DNA from: Hydrangea macrophylla
Taxonomy: Eukaryota > Streptophyta > Magnoliopsida > Cornales > Hydrangeaceae
NCBI GenBank assembly: GCA_033977485.1
Contig: CM066983.1
Location: forward strand, 63,536,010-63,600,009
Direction: 5' to 3'
Length of the DNA: 64,000 nucleotides
Under the pieces are notes generated by a model, which saw only the letters and a list, made by a program, of their open reading frames with translations, had not been told where the DNA came from and did no database searches. Both the position numbers and the translations under genes were made by a program. Positions 1 to 10,863 of the stretch are shown one piece after another. Position 1 is the first letter of the stretch; each line of letters starts with the position of its first letter.

Positions 1-429
1 ACTGGATGCATCATCGAGTGAGGATTCAAAAATCAGTATTGTCTCAGAAACCGTTCGGATATCATCCGGGGGTGCGGCTCGAGATGGGGTCCACACTCCA
101 GGTCGCTCGGTGGATTTACTGACTGGTTCAAGTGGGAGCTCGGATGTGAGTATTACCATGTGTCAGGGAGCAATTGGCCTGGTCAGGGTCCAGCAAAATC
201 AGTTCAGAAGTAACCAAACAGTCGCGTGGTAACCGGACCGTCATGTCACGCATTTAATGCGCGCGCTGTTTTAGGCGACCTTTCACATTCCCGAGTTGAT
301 AGCTGTCGACAACTCTTGGCGGGAGAGCGTCTGAGCCGTCGGATCAGTTTCCATCCGAGCCGTTCATGACTTCTATATAAGTGTACGCGCTCATTCAAAA
401 TATCCCCACTGTTTGAGATTGAGTATACC
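1..429 (+). promoter_or_regulatory. Promoter region of retroelement-derived unit A
   Basis: This is the upstream region of the interrupted unit-A gene. It contains a TATA box (TATATAA, 374-380) about 50 bases before the open frame. It aligns by eye, with much divergence, to 10.9-11.3 kb, which precedes unit B. Shared landmarks are an ACCGTTCGG block, a 'CGCATTTAATGC/TGCATTTAATGCA' block and the TATA box. The shared layout suggests both genes belong to one transposon family. The left boundary lies outside the window. Confidence 0.5.
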
Positions 430-617
430 GTGCGGTTTCCGAGAACACAGCTTTCCTCGAGCTCATTTCCTCTACTTTCTTACAATCCAAGCTTCCCTCT
501 ATTGGCTTCTCATGTCAATTTGAACTCCGACGAAGGACTCGGAGCTTTCCGGAGGGACTGCCAAATCCCTGACGATGTCGGGGTCTGCCCTTACGTCAAA
601 GGGGAAGAGGTGGCCTT
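430..617 (+). pseudogene. Unit A gypsy-type transposon protein, N-terminal part (split by insertion)
   Basis: The open frame runs from about 430 to the insertion point of the chromovirus and resumes at 9764 in the same frame once one copy of the 5-bp target duplication GCCTT is counted. No ATG begins it here; an upstream intron or a lost start is possible, so the left edge is arbitrary. After a Ser-rich stretch comes a segment resembling the start of the plant 'putative gypsy type transposon' domain (compare IPDDVGVCP with IPDNSSLSVHP in unit B). The protein is of unknown function and typical of Tat-lineage elements. The insertion destroys it. Confidence 0.55.
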
Positions 618-2758
618 ATAACACCAACATTTGTGTTATTGCATTTGCATTACATTGTCATGCATGATAATGTGATGTGGCGTGTCTTATGACACATGGT
701 TGAGTGAGTTTGGACTCACGAGTTGATTTGGGTGTCTGTATTAGAGAACCCTTTGAAACTGTGGTGATTGAGAATTTGTTGTTGTGACGTCTCTCTGAGT
801 GTGAGATGGTCACTGTGGAACATTTTAAATGTTTATCTGAAAATAGATGTTTACTTGTGTATTTCAATATCTGTATTATTTTCTGTTTTAGAATTTATTT
901 CTGTTGTTAGATTTAGTATCCTGGTGAGGACGAATTAACACGCTATTAATTTGGTAGGCTAATTAGCAACTTCGGAAACGTCATGTAGAAATTCGCGTTT
1001 TAGCGACCAAACGAAACTTAGTCGAAGACTTTTATAATTTGGAAGGTTCACTTATAATGTTGTGAATAAGCTGTATAGAAAGTTTCAGAGACTGAATAGG
1101 AGTTTTGAAAACTCGTGGGGAGGTAAACGTAATTCCCAAAAGAGTTGCCTATATATAGATAGAGATGGATCTTTAGATTTTTGTAAGTTTAACCTAAAGC
1201 TCAAGGAGGAGGCCAAAAGGGGGCTAGAGGAAGATTTAGTTGCTTAGAGCTTTGCGACGCCAAACGACGACCTTCTGTCAGTTTGTTTTCTCCCAGATTA
1301 CATATTCGAGCTCCTCGAGGTAAGAGCTTCGTTTTGATACCTATTAGGGCCTGTTTGGCTAAGTTTTCCGAAAAGTTATTTTCTAGAATTTTTCATAAAA
1401 GTTGATAAATGGAATTTTGATTCATAGGAATTTTACTAGACGGACTTCTGCACGTTCTTTGTGCACGGGTTTTCTTCAGATTGAATTATAGGAGCGTTAT
1501 TCGGAGGTGAGTGATTCAACTATGTCTTTAGAATGATTTCTTGACATGTATTCATGTTTTGTGTGAATAGTATGTATTAATTCTTAGAGATATATTGTGT
1601 AGTTCATATTGGGCATTTATATTGATAAGTAGGCTCAATAGCACGGTGATATGTTTTGATTACAACGAGTATGGTGATATGTATTTGAGCATATTAAGTT
1701 GCTTATTTGGGTCAGAAGGAGCACATGGTCACCGTACCATTTTGTGGAGCCGATATAGGCATTAAGGTCGCACGATTGAAGAGAAGAATCGTGGGTCTTA
1801 CCCTTTCGCGTGGACTTATTGGCGAGGAGTCGCGGATTGGGAGTATGGACGGGCACGTGAGTCTCCGGCGACTAGTATGAAATGTAGAGATGTGAATGCG
1901 GACATGTTTATCATTCATGTACATATGTTGATTTATTCACTAAGCATTAGCTTAAACAAATCGAAATATCTGTGGTTATTCAAATAACCATTTCAGGTGT
2001 AAATACTGGTGAGGAATTGAAGAAGTGAGTACGTGGGTTGGGAGTTCTTTTGGAAGGCAACTTGAATGTTAATCTTGTAGTTTTGGGATAATAGGAATGT
2101 TGTAATAAGAATTTGGTTGTTTTAAACCATGTTTAACTTCGTATGATAGAATGGATTTTAAATCGTTGTAATAGTTAGTGACATGTTGTAATCCTGCTTT
2201 AGAAATGTTTTAATACAGCTAGGATTACTTTGGTTTGAGTTTGGATTGAGTGGTTGATCCTTGGTGAAAGTTAGGAAGCTTTTAAAACTTGAAAATTCTA
2301 CAGATTGGGCTGCTGCCAGGGGAGCAGTCGACTGGTTTAGTGTTCAGTCGACTGAACCCCTGTGCCAGCTAGCTACTGCTTGTTATTATGGTAAAAGCAG
2401 TCGACTGGGCCCTGCCTCAGCCGACTAGACCTCTGTAGGATAATGTGTTCTTTTTTATTCTGCTTGATTCAGTCGACTGGTCCCTGATTCAGTCGACTGA
2501 AAGCTGGAGACCCCAGTCGACTGACCCTAGTCTCAGTCGACTGGAATTGCTATTAAACCCTTTTGAAAACTCTCTGCCTTCTTCAGTCGACAGAGCAGTC
2601 GACTGAGCAGTCGACTGAACCTCTGGTTTCAAAATGTGTTTTGTTTTTCCGCTGCGTGTGTTCTTCAAACTAAATTTTGGGAACGTTAATGAATTGGGTT
2701 AGCCTCGGTGGCGTGCCACGGGCTCCGGTTCCGCTTTTGTGGGACCGGGCTGTGACAT
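618..2758 (+). repeat. 5' LTR of Tekay-1
   Basis: This 2,141-bp direct repeat is nearly identical to 7598-9758. It starts (T)ATAACACC and ends TGTGACA(T). The first dinucleotide is not the usual TG, and both copies share this, so the parent element had it too. The last 450 bp carries a cluster of CAGTCGACTG palindromes. The short frames inside it are not genes. Confidence 0.92.
2326..2616. repeat. Cluster of CAGTCGACTG palindromes in 5' LTR
   Basis: At least nine perfect copies of the self-complementary 10-mer CAGTCGACTG (SalI core) plus two imperfect ones lie within about 290 bp, irregularly spaced by 10 to 70 bases. The 3' LTR copy (about 9306-9616) holds two more, partly through a 20-bp duplication. 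The function is unknown. Confidence 0.85.
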
Positions 2759-2762
2759 TTAG

Positions 2763-2774
2763 TGGTATCAGAGC
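2763..2774 (+). other. Primer binding site (initiator Met-tRNA type) of Tekay-1
   Basis: TGGTATCAGAGC lies four bases after the 5' LTR end. It matches the 3' end of plant initiator methionine tRNA, the usual primer for chromoviruses. Confidence 0.9.
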
Positions 2775-2988
2775 CTAAGTTTAGAGCCTTGGGAACGAGT
2801 GACGTTATGTATATGCTGATTGACGTCGAGTGGAGTGTGTAATTGTGAAGATAATGGTTATCATTGTAGAAATGCTTCATGTGTTAGCATTTGTTGATTG
2901 TGATGAACTGTGCACATATATCTATATTGTGGCATAGCATGCATGGTCATTATGCATTGAACTCAACAGGGGAAATATTTAAAACATT

Positions 2989-4092
2989 ATGACTGATCCA
3001 CCAAGAGAATTATCACCGCATTCGCGGATGGACCAAATAGTGAATATGGTGGGAAATTTCATACAAGCGGTAAGTGAAAGAGAACAGATCAACGTTCAGC
3101 CTCCACAAGTGGAAATTCGTTATGTCAATGCACCACTGGCACCGCGACCTCAACACACAATCGTAGAACAGTTTCATAAGCGGAAACCGACCTTGTATCA
3201 TGGACAGGTTGACATAGACTTGCCCGATCATTGGATGATGGACATGGAAAGACATTTTCGTCAGGTAAAATGTACCGATGAGGAGAAAATTTTATGCGCA
3301 TCCGATACGTTGATGGGCGAAGCATTGGATTGGTGGAACAACGTGCTTGAACAAGGGAAGCCGACCACATGGGAAGCATTTAAAGAAGAATTCAACAAAC
3401 GTTTCTTTCCGCAATCTGCTTATACTCAAAAACGCCAAGAGTTTGCAAGTCTGGTTCAGGGAGACATGACTGTGAGTGAGTATGTTTCTCGTTTCAATGC
3501 CTTGTTACGATTTGGGAAAACTACCGTTCCGACTGATAGGGATCAAGCTTGTTAGTTTGAGGAAGGGCTTAGAGAGAATATCCGTGGCCGTGTGGACATG
3601 TTGCAACACCCGACTATTTCTCTCGTTGAGGAAGCCGCTCGTATTGCTGAGAAAAGTGTCGACAGATATCGACAGGGACAACAAGGGAAGAGAGCAAATG
3701 ACATTCGGGGTAAGAGTCAAGGGAATGCGAAGAAACTGTTTACGCAAGGTTCAGGATCATATATGAGTAACCAAGGAGGGAGTACGTTCATGGGGGACTA
3801 GAGACCGTTGTGTCCAACATGTAACCTGCGACACAAAGGAACTTGCTACCAATTGAACACCTGTTACCTTTGCAAGCAGTTAGGACACATATCCCGAAAT
3901 TGTCCTTTGAATGCAAACTCGACCACACCAAATACCTTTCCGAATACGAAGAGCTACAACCCCGAAACGAGAGGAAAATGTTTTGAGTGTGGACAACCGG
4001 GACACATAGCAAAGAACTGTCCGAGTAAGAGACAACCGAGAATGAGTACAGAGGCATCGAGTGTGCCAAGCGGGTCAAGAGTAGAACCTTGA
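2989..4092 (+). pseudogene. Tekay-1 gag with two CCHC zinc knuckles, broken by three stops
   Basis: The frame opens at ATG 2989 and continues to the protease with in-frame stops at 3553-3555, 3799-3801 and 4090-4092. The N-terminal part carries the retrotransposon gag capsid-like core (WMMDMERHF, EALDWWNNV, WEAFKEEFNKRFFP). Two nucleic-acid-binding knuckles follow: CYLCKQLGHISRNC (3862-3903) and CFECGQPGHIAKNC (3979-4020). In the family gag forms the particle and packages the RNA. The stops are TAG, TAG and TGA, which suits C-to-T decay. The three stops leave no intact gag reading frame; any mobility would have needed proteins supplied by other copies. Confidence 0.88.
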
Positions 4093-5679
4093 GTGGATAA
4101 AGGGAAAGGAGTCGCGCAACAACAAGGACGATACTTCCAGCTCAGGCCGGGGAATACGGATGATACCGTCGTATCAGGTATTCTTCCTATTTGTTCGTAT
4201 CCTGCACGTATACTTATGGATTCTGGTTCAACGCATTCATTCGTATCACGTGATTTTGTTAAGCATTTAACTGTTAAGTCAGAACCGCTAGGATATGACT
4301 TGTGTGTATCATTGCCTAGTAGTGAACCGCTAGTTACTTCTTCGATATTCAAGTCATGTGAGATCAAGATAGGTGATAAAGTCTTGAGCGTTAATTTGAT
4401 TCCGTTGACGGTGAATTACTTTGATGTTATCTTGGGTATGGATTGGTTGTCGGTTAATCAAGCCAGAATCGATTGTGAGCAGAAACGGGTTAGTTTCTAT
4501 CCGTCAGGGCGAGAAGAGTTTACTTTTCAGGGTAAGGGAGTAATCGTACCGCCGTACTTGATATCGGCGATTCAAGCAAGTAAGATGTTGAAGAAAGGTT
4601 GTTCGGGTTTCTTATGTTCAATTATCGACACACGAGTTCTTGGACCACTAATAGAAAAAATTTTAGTAGTTCGAGAATTTCCAGATGTTTTTCCCGATGA
4701 GTTACCCGACGAATTGATTGAAAGAGAGCTTGAGTTCACAATAGAAGTAGTACCAGGGTCACAACCGATATCTAAAGCGCCGTACCGAATGGCACCGATA
4801 GAGTTGAAAGAATTGAAAGTTCAGTTAGAAGAACTGTTGGAGAAGGGTTTTTTCCGATCGAGTGTTTCGCCGTGGGGAGCTCCAGTCTTGTTTGTGAAGA
4901 AGAAAGATAGAACAATGTGTATGTGCATCAACTACCGAGAGTTAAATAAGTTGACCGTCAAGGACAAGTATCCGTTGCCACGAATAGATGACTTGTTTGA
5001 TCAGTTACAAGGGGCTCAGGTATTTTCGAAGATCGACTTGAGATCCGGTTACCATCAGTTGAAAGTCAAAGAGGAAGATGTTGAGAAGACAGCTTTCAGG
5101 ACTCGATATGGTCACTTTGAATTTTTGGTTATGCCATTTGGAGTGACTAATGCACCAGCTGCTTTCATGGACTTGATGAACCGTGTTTTCAAGGATTATT
5201 TAGATGAGTTCATTATCGTGTTCATAGATGACATCCTAATCTACTCCAAAAGCGTTGAAGATCACGAGCATCATTTGCGATTAGCTTTACAACGATTGCG
5301 TGAAAAGAGATTATTCGGTAAATTGAAGAAGTGTGAGTTTTGGTTGACCGAGATAGCTTTTCTTGGACATATAGTGTCGGCCAAGGGAATTTCTATAGAC
5401 CCTCAGAAGATAGAAGCAGTTACCAACTGGGCGAGACCAACGAATGTGACAGACATCAGAAGTTTCCTAGGATTAGCTGGGTATTATCGGAGATTTGTAA
5501 AAGACTTTTCGCGTATAGCAATGCCGATGACACAGTTAATGAGGAAAGATATTGCTTTTGTTTGGAGTCTAGAATGTGAAGAAAGTTTCCAAGAGTTGAA
5601 GGGTCGACTAGTGAAAGCACCAATATTAGCAGTTCTGTCAGGGACTAAAGGGTTTATCATTTACAGTGGCTTCATATAG
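4093..5679 (+). pseudogene. Tekay-1 pol: aspartic protease and reverse transcriptase
   Basis: This segment continues the gag frame. The protease active site is [10 protein letters not shown] (Asp codon near 4219). The RT follows with [38 protein letters not shown] and the catalytic FIDD at 5221-5232, then the thumb/connection motif [16 protein letters not shown]. It should copy the element RNA into cDNA. The frame ends at a stop (5677-5679) because the reading frame changes near 5660. RNase H continues one frame over. Local oddities include Arg and Cys replacing usual residues in [10 protein letters not shown]. Confidence 0.9.
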
Positions 5680-6811
5680 AGGTTTAGGTTGCGTTCTTAT
5701 GCAAAGTGATAAGGTTATTTCATATGCGTCGAGACAACTTAGACCGCACGAGAAGAATTATCCAACTCATGATCTAGAATTGGCCGCCGTGATTTTTGCA
5801 TTGAAGATTTGGCGTCATTATCTATACAGGGAGAAATGTGAGATATACACAGATCATAAGAGTTTGAAGTACTTGTTTACACAACGAGATTTGAACATGA
5901 GGCAAAGGAGATGGTTAGAGTTGATGAAGGACTATGATTTGTCGATTCAATATCATCCGGGCAAGGCGAATGTAGTCGCCGATGCTCTTAGTCGTAAGGC
6001 ACCAACCAATACCGTATCAGATTTGACTTCTCAGAAAGAATTGATAAGAGATATGGAGAACTTAGAACTTGAAGTGATTCCAAGGATTGAAAGTGGTTTT
6101 ATGTCGATGATAGTGGCACAACCACTCTTGATTCATGAGATCACAGAGAAACAACTTCAAGACGTGGCTTTGAAGAAGATTTGTGATGAGATTCCAATGG
6201 GCAAACAACCGGGATTCACGTTTGAGAACAATGTGTTGAGACTGAGGGGTAGAATTTGTGTACCTAGTGAGGAAGAGTTAAAGCGAAACATCCTAGAGGA
6301 AGCACACAACACAAAGTATACCGTTCACCTGGGAAGCACCAAGATGTATAGAGACTTGAGATATGTTTATTGGTGGCCGGAAATGAAGAGAGAAATAGCA
6401 CGTTACGTTTCGCGTTGTACGAGTTGTCAACAAGTAAAGGCCGAACGCCAAGTACCTTCGGGATTGTTACAACCGTTACCGATAGCCGAGTGGAAATGGG
6501 AGCACATAACAATGGATTTTGTTAGTGGATTTCTGAGGTCGAAGAGATCGAACACTATTATTTGGGTGATTGTTGATCGTTTTACGAAGTCGTCGCACTT
6601 CCTACCAATCCGAACAACTAAGCCAATGACGTTAGCTAAGTTATATATTCGCAAAATTGTGAGACTACATGGTATCCCAGTTTCTATCATTTCGGACAGG
6701 GATAGTAGTTTTACAACAAAGTTTTGGAGAGCCTTGCAAGAAGCAATGGGTACCAAATTACACTTTAGTACCGCTTTTCATCCTCAGACGATGGTCAATC
6801 AGAAAGAGTAA
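5666..6811 (+). pseudogene. Tekay-1 pol: RNase H and integrase core
   Basis: This continues pol in the second frame. RNase H shows [19 protein letters not shown] and the DHKSL segment. Integrase follows with an intact HHCC zinc motif ([13 protein letters not shown] ... RCTSCQQV) and the first two acidic residues of the DDE triad ([17 protein letters not shown]). Near 6790 the frame changes again, so the third acidic residue lies in the next segment. In the family, RNase H removes the RNA template and integrase inserts the cDNA. Confidence 0.9.
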
Positions 6812-7554
6812 TCCAGATTTTGGAAGACATGCTTCGTTTATGTGTACTTGATTTTCAAGGTGATTGGGAAGACCACCTACCGTTAATTGAGTTCGCATAT
6901 AACAACAGTTTTCAGTCGAATATTGGAATGGCTCCTTATGAAGCTTTATATGGTCGTGTATGTAGTTCACCGATTAGTTGGACGAAAGTCGGAGAAAGAA
7001 TGATTGAAGGGCCGCAAATTGTACAAGAGACGACGAATAAGATAAAGGTAATTAGACAACGGTTACTGACAGCCCAGAGTAGATATAAGAGTTATGCCGA
7101 CAAGCGCAGACGGCCATTGGAATTCGATGTAGGAGACTTGGTGTATTTGAAGGTGTCACCTTCAAAGGGAATAACCAGATTTGGTAGATACGGGAAACTC
7201 AATCCGAGATATGTAGGACCTTTTGAAATCATTGAAAAGGTTGGACCCGTAGCTTATCGTTTGAACTTGTCGAGCGAGTATGCTCAAGTTCATAACGTGT
7301 TTCATGTATCGTTGTTACGCAAACAATTAGTGGAAGATAGAGATCAAGTGATGACTCCGACATCGAATGAGATTCAGAGTGATTTAACGTATGCCGCATA
7401 TCCGGTAGAGATCTTAGACTGGAAGGATCAAGTCTTACGAAATAAAGTAATATCGAAAGTGAAAGTATTATGGCGTAGCCAAACTACGGAAGAGATGACT
7501 TGGGAGATAGAAGATGAGATGCGTACTCAGTATCCGCACCTTTTCGAGACATGA
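6791..7554 (+). pseudogene. Tekay-1 pol: integrase C-terminus and chromodomain
   Basis: The frame begins with the integrase third catalytic Glu region just after the frame change, then shows LIEFAYNNSF, the GPY/F-type motif RYVGPFEIIEKVGPVAYRL and FHVSLLRK. The last ~50 residues (about 7405-7554) read as a chromodomain (PVEILDWKDQVLRN, VKVLWRS, EEMTWEIEDEM, YPHLF). This module is thought to direct chromoviruses to heterochromatin. The TGA at 7552-7554 is the natural end, 28 bases before the polypurine tract. Confidence 0.88.
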
Positions 7555-7582
7555 GGTACAAGTTTGGGGACAAACTTCTTTT

Positions 7583-7593
7583 GAGGGGGAAAG
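7583..7593 (+). other. Polypurine tract of Tekay-1
   Basis: GAGGGGGAAAG lies immediately upstream of the 3' LTR, where plus-strand DNA synthesis is primed. Confidence 0.8.
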
Positions 7594-7597
7594 TATT

Positions 7598-9758
7598 ATA
7601 ACACCCACATTTGTGTTATTGCATTTGCATTACATTGTCATGCATGATAATGTGATGTGGCGTGTCTTATGACACATAGTTGAGTGAATTTGGACTCACG
7701 AGTTGATTTGGGTGTCTGTATTAGAGAACCCTTTGAAACTGTGGTGATTGAGAATTTGTTGTTGTGACGTCTCTCCGAGTGTGAGACGGTCAATGTGGAA
7801 CATTTTAAATGTTTATCTGAAAATAAATGTTTACCTGTGTATTTCAATATCTGTATTATTTTCTGTTTTAGAATTTATTTCTGTTGTTAGATTTAGTATC
7901 CTGGTGAGGACGAATTAACACGCTATTAATTTGGTAGGCTAATTAGCAACTTCGGAAACGTCATGTAGAAATTCGCGTTTTAGCGACCAAACGAAACTTA
8001 GTCGAAGACTTTTATAATTTGGAAGGTTCACTTATAATGCTGTGAATAAGCTGTATAGAAAGTTTCAGAGACTGATTAGGAGTTTTGAAAACTCGTGGGG
8101 AGGTAAACGTAATTCCCAAAAGAGTTGCCTATATATAGATAGAGATGGATCTTTAGATTTTTGTAAGTTTAACCTAAAGCTCAAGGAGGAGGCCAAAAGG
8201 GGGCTAGAGGGAGATTTAGTTGCTTAGAGCTTTGCGACGCCAAACAACGACCTTCTGTCAGTCTGTTTTCTCCCAGATTTCATATTCGAGCTCCTCGAGG
8301 TAAGAGCTTCGTTTTGATACCTATTAGGGCCTGTTTGGCTAAGTTTTCCGAAAAGTTATTTTCTAGAATTTTTCATAAAAGTTGATAAATGGAATTTTGA
8401 TTCATAGGAATTTTACTAGACGGACTTCTGCACGTTCTTTGTGCACGGGTTTTCTTCAGATTGAATTATAGGAGCGTTATTCGGAGGTGAGTGATTCAAC
8501 TATGTCTTTAGAATGATTTCTTGACATGTATTCATGTTTTGTGTGAATAGCATGTATTAATTCTTAGAGATATATTGTGTAGTTCATATTGGGCATTTAT
8601 ATTGATAAGTAGGCTCAATAGCACGGTGATATGTTTTGATTACAACGAGTATGGTGATATGTATTTGAGCATGTTAAGTTGCTTATTTGGGTCAGAAGGA
8701 GCACGTGGTCACCGTGCCATTTTGTGGAGCCGATATAGGCATTAAGGTCGCACGATTGAAGAGAAGAATCGTGGGTCTTACCCTTTCGCGTGGACTTATT
8801 GGCGAGGAGTCGTGGATTGGGAGTATGGACGGGCACGTGAGTCTCCGGCGACTAGTATGAAATGTAAAGATGTGAATGCGGACATGTTTATCATTCATGT
8901 ACATATGTTGATTTATTCACTAAGCATTAGCTTAAACAAATCGAAATATCTGTGGTTATTCAAATAACCATTTCAGGTGTAAATGCTGGTGAGGAATTGG
9001 AGAAGTGAGTACGTGGGTTAGGAGTTCTTTTAGAAGGCAACTTGAATGTTAATCTTGTAGTTTTGGGATAATAGGAATGTTGTAATAAGAATTTGGTTAT
9101 TTTAAACCATGTTTAACTTCGTATGATAGAATGGATTTTAAATCGTTGTAATAGTTAGTGACATGTTGTAATCCTGCATTAGAAATGTTTTAATACAGCT
9201 AGGATTACATTGGTTTGAGTTTGGATTGAGTGGTTGATCCTTGGTGAAAGTTAGGAAGTTTTTAAAACTTGAAAATTCTGCAGATTGGGCTGTTGCCAGG
9301 GGAGCAGTCGACTGGTTTAGTGTTCAGTCGACTGAACCCCTGTGCCTGCTAGCTACTGCTTGTTATTATGGTAAAAGCAGTCGACTGGGCCCTGCCTCAG
9401 TCGACTGGGCCCTGCCTCAGTCGACTGGACCTCTGTAGGATAATGTGTTCTTTTTTATTCTGCTTGATTCAGTCGACTGGTCCCTGATTCAGTCGACTGA
9501 AAGCTGGAGACCCCAGTCGACTGACCCTAGTCTCAGTCGACTGGAATTGCTATTAAACCCTTTTGAAAATTCTCTGCCTTCTTCAGTCGACGGAGCAGTC
9601 GACTGAGCAGTCGACTGAACCTCTGGTTTCAAAATGTGTTTTGTTTTTCCGCTGCGTGTGTTCTCCAAACTAAATTTTGGGAACATTAATGAATTGGGTT
9701 AGCCTCGGTGGCGTGCCACGGGCTCCGGCTCCGCTATTGTGGGACCGGGCTGTGACAT
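7598..9758 (+). repeat. 3' LTR of Tekay-1
   Basis: This 2,161-bp repeat matches 618-2758. It is longer mainly through an extra ~20-bp unit (CAGTCGACTGGGCCCTGCCT) at about 9398-9418. The next bases, GCCTT, are the proposed target duplication, after which unit A coding sequence resumes in frame. Confidence 0.92.
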
Positions 9759-9763
9759 GCCTT

Positions 9764-10742
9764 CCCCTCAGTCATCATTAGCAGTTATCTGCTGCTAATA
9801 GTGGGGCTACGCTTTCCTTTTCCCGCTTCCTTCTGCAACCTGTTACAGGGGTTGCGCTTTTCGTTGTCCAGATGCTGCCCGAATGTCGCCCGCCTTCTCT
9901 GGGGTATATCGGTGCTGAACCAGCGACTTGGGTTGCTCCTTCGCTCGGTGGACGTCACCAGGTGCTACGTTTTGGGCATCGACCGCGGGGGTCCTTACTT
10001 ACGCCCCGGGGCCGAGGGAAGAAACTTAATCCGGGGCCTGGACTTCCCAAATAACGACTGGCGGCAATATCCTTGGGTCGTTGTCTCCGGCAACTGGCTG
10101 GTGGACCCCTCTCTCTGCCCCCCTGCGAACTTCAATCCCGAACTTTGCAAGATGTCCTTCGCCGCTTTCCGCGATGTTGCTTCCTCTGTGGCTGATATGG
10201 AGGCGATCAACCGAGCGGTAGAAGCCGACTTCAGTTTTTCCGATTTGATCGGGGAACCTGCTGGTGAGACTGGCGGCGAAGCTCCCCTTACAGCTCCTAT
10301 TGCGGCTACCTCCGAATTGCGCCGTTACACACGGTCCATGGCATCCGACCCGCACACCGTGAGAGAGGTCGCCCCATCTGAAGGACCAATCGCTCTGACC
10401 ACCAGCTCTGGTTCATCCTCGTCCGAGGACACAGGTCCACAACCGGGCCTGACCAGGAAGGGCAAAGAAAAAGTGGTTGAGGAAGAGTCTCCGCCCCCAC
10501 TAAAAAGGAGTCGGCCGGAAGTGCACACCGGTCTTCATATGCCTAGCTCCTGGACGGGCCTCTCCCTAGGTAATCTGGAAAGTCGTCTACAGGAGGTGGA
10601 AAAGCAAAGCGCTCTCCTGCGGACGGACTCGGTCATGCGGGAGGTGGACTTTCATGCACTGGAGCTCACCGTCAAAGAGCTGGTGGCCAAGGTAGCTGCC
10701 CTGGAGGAGCAGATTCAGGCTCTGAAGGGAAAGGATACCTAA
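9764..10742 (+). pseudogene. Unit A gypsy-type transposon protein, C-terminal part with coiled coil
   Basis: This is the continuation of 430-617 after the chromovirus. The open frame runs without a stop to TAA at 10740-10742. The first ~110 residues continue the gypsy-type transposon domain (VGLRFPFPASF, LNQRLGLLL, DFPNNDWRQYPWVVVSG). Next come a low-complexity acidic/Ser stretch and a basic patch (KGKEKV, LKRSRPE) resembling a nuclear localisation signal. A terminal heptad-rich coiled coil follows (LQEVEKQSALL ... LVAKVAALEEQIQALK). No intron is needed here, unlike unit B. The Tat lineage is known for extra ORFs of this kind with unknown role. Apart from the insertion the frame looks well preserved. 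Confidence 0.6.
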
Positions 10743-10863
10743 AGATTTTTTTTCTTTTTTTTTCTTATGTTTTGTCGGGGAGGCTACTAAAACTACCCCC
10801 TGTTGTTCAAAATATTGTAATCAATGAGAAGGTACTCTGAGGCCACTTTTTTCCCTCAACTGT
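10743..10863 (+). other. 3' end of unit A, homologous to 3' end of unit B
   Basis: A T-rich run is followed by GAGGCTACTAAAACTACCCCC, an A/T segment with AATCAATGAGAAGG, and CTCTGAGG. The same order occurs at about 13870-13960 after unit B. This shared 3' region shows the two genes are paralogous units including flanks, and it probably holds the polyadenylation region. Confidence 0.5.

Larger units (their letters stand above)
618..9758 (+). mobile_element. Ty3/gypsy chromovirus, Tekay/Del type (Tekay-1), nearly complete
   Basis: This LTR retrotransposon has 5' LTR 618-2758, a primer binding site at 2763-2774, broken gag-pol at 2989-7554, a polypurine tract at 7583-7593 and 3' LTR 7598-9758. 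GCCTT at 613-617 and 9759-9763 is the likely target duplication, although the exact end is uncertain by a base or so. Domain order is gag, two zinc knuckles, protease, RT, RNase H, integrase, chromodomain. RT/RNase H before integrase marks Ty3/gypsy, and the C-terminal chromodomain with long LTRs points to the Tekay/Del lineage. The LTRs differ by about 39 substitutions by my eye count (roughly 1.8%) plus one ~20-bp indel, so insertion was fairly recent. Confidence 0.92.

Noticed and set aside
430..430. GTG as start codon of unit A
   Set aside because: Plant genes start at ATG. The GTG is only the edge of the open frame, so the true start is unknown.
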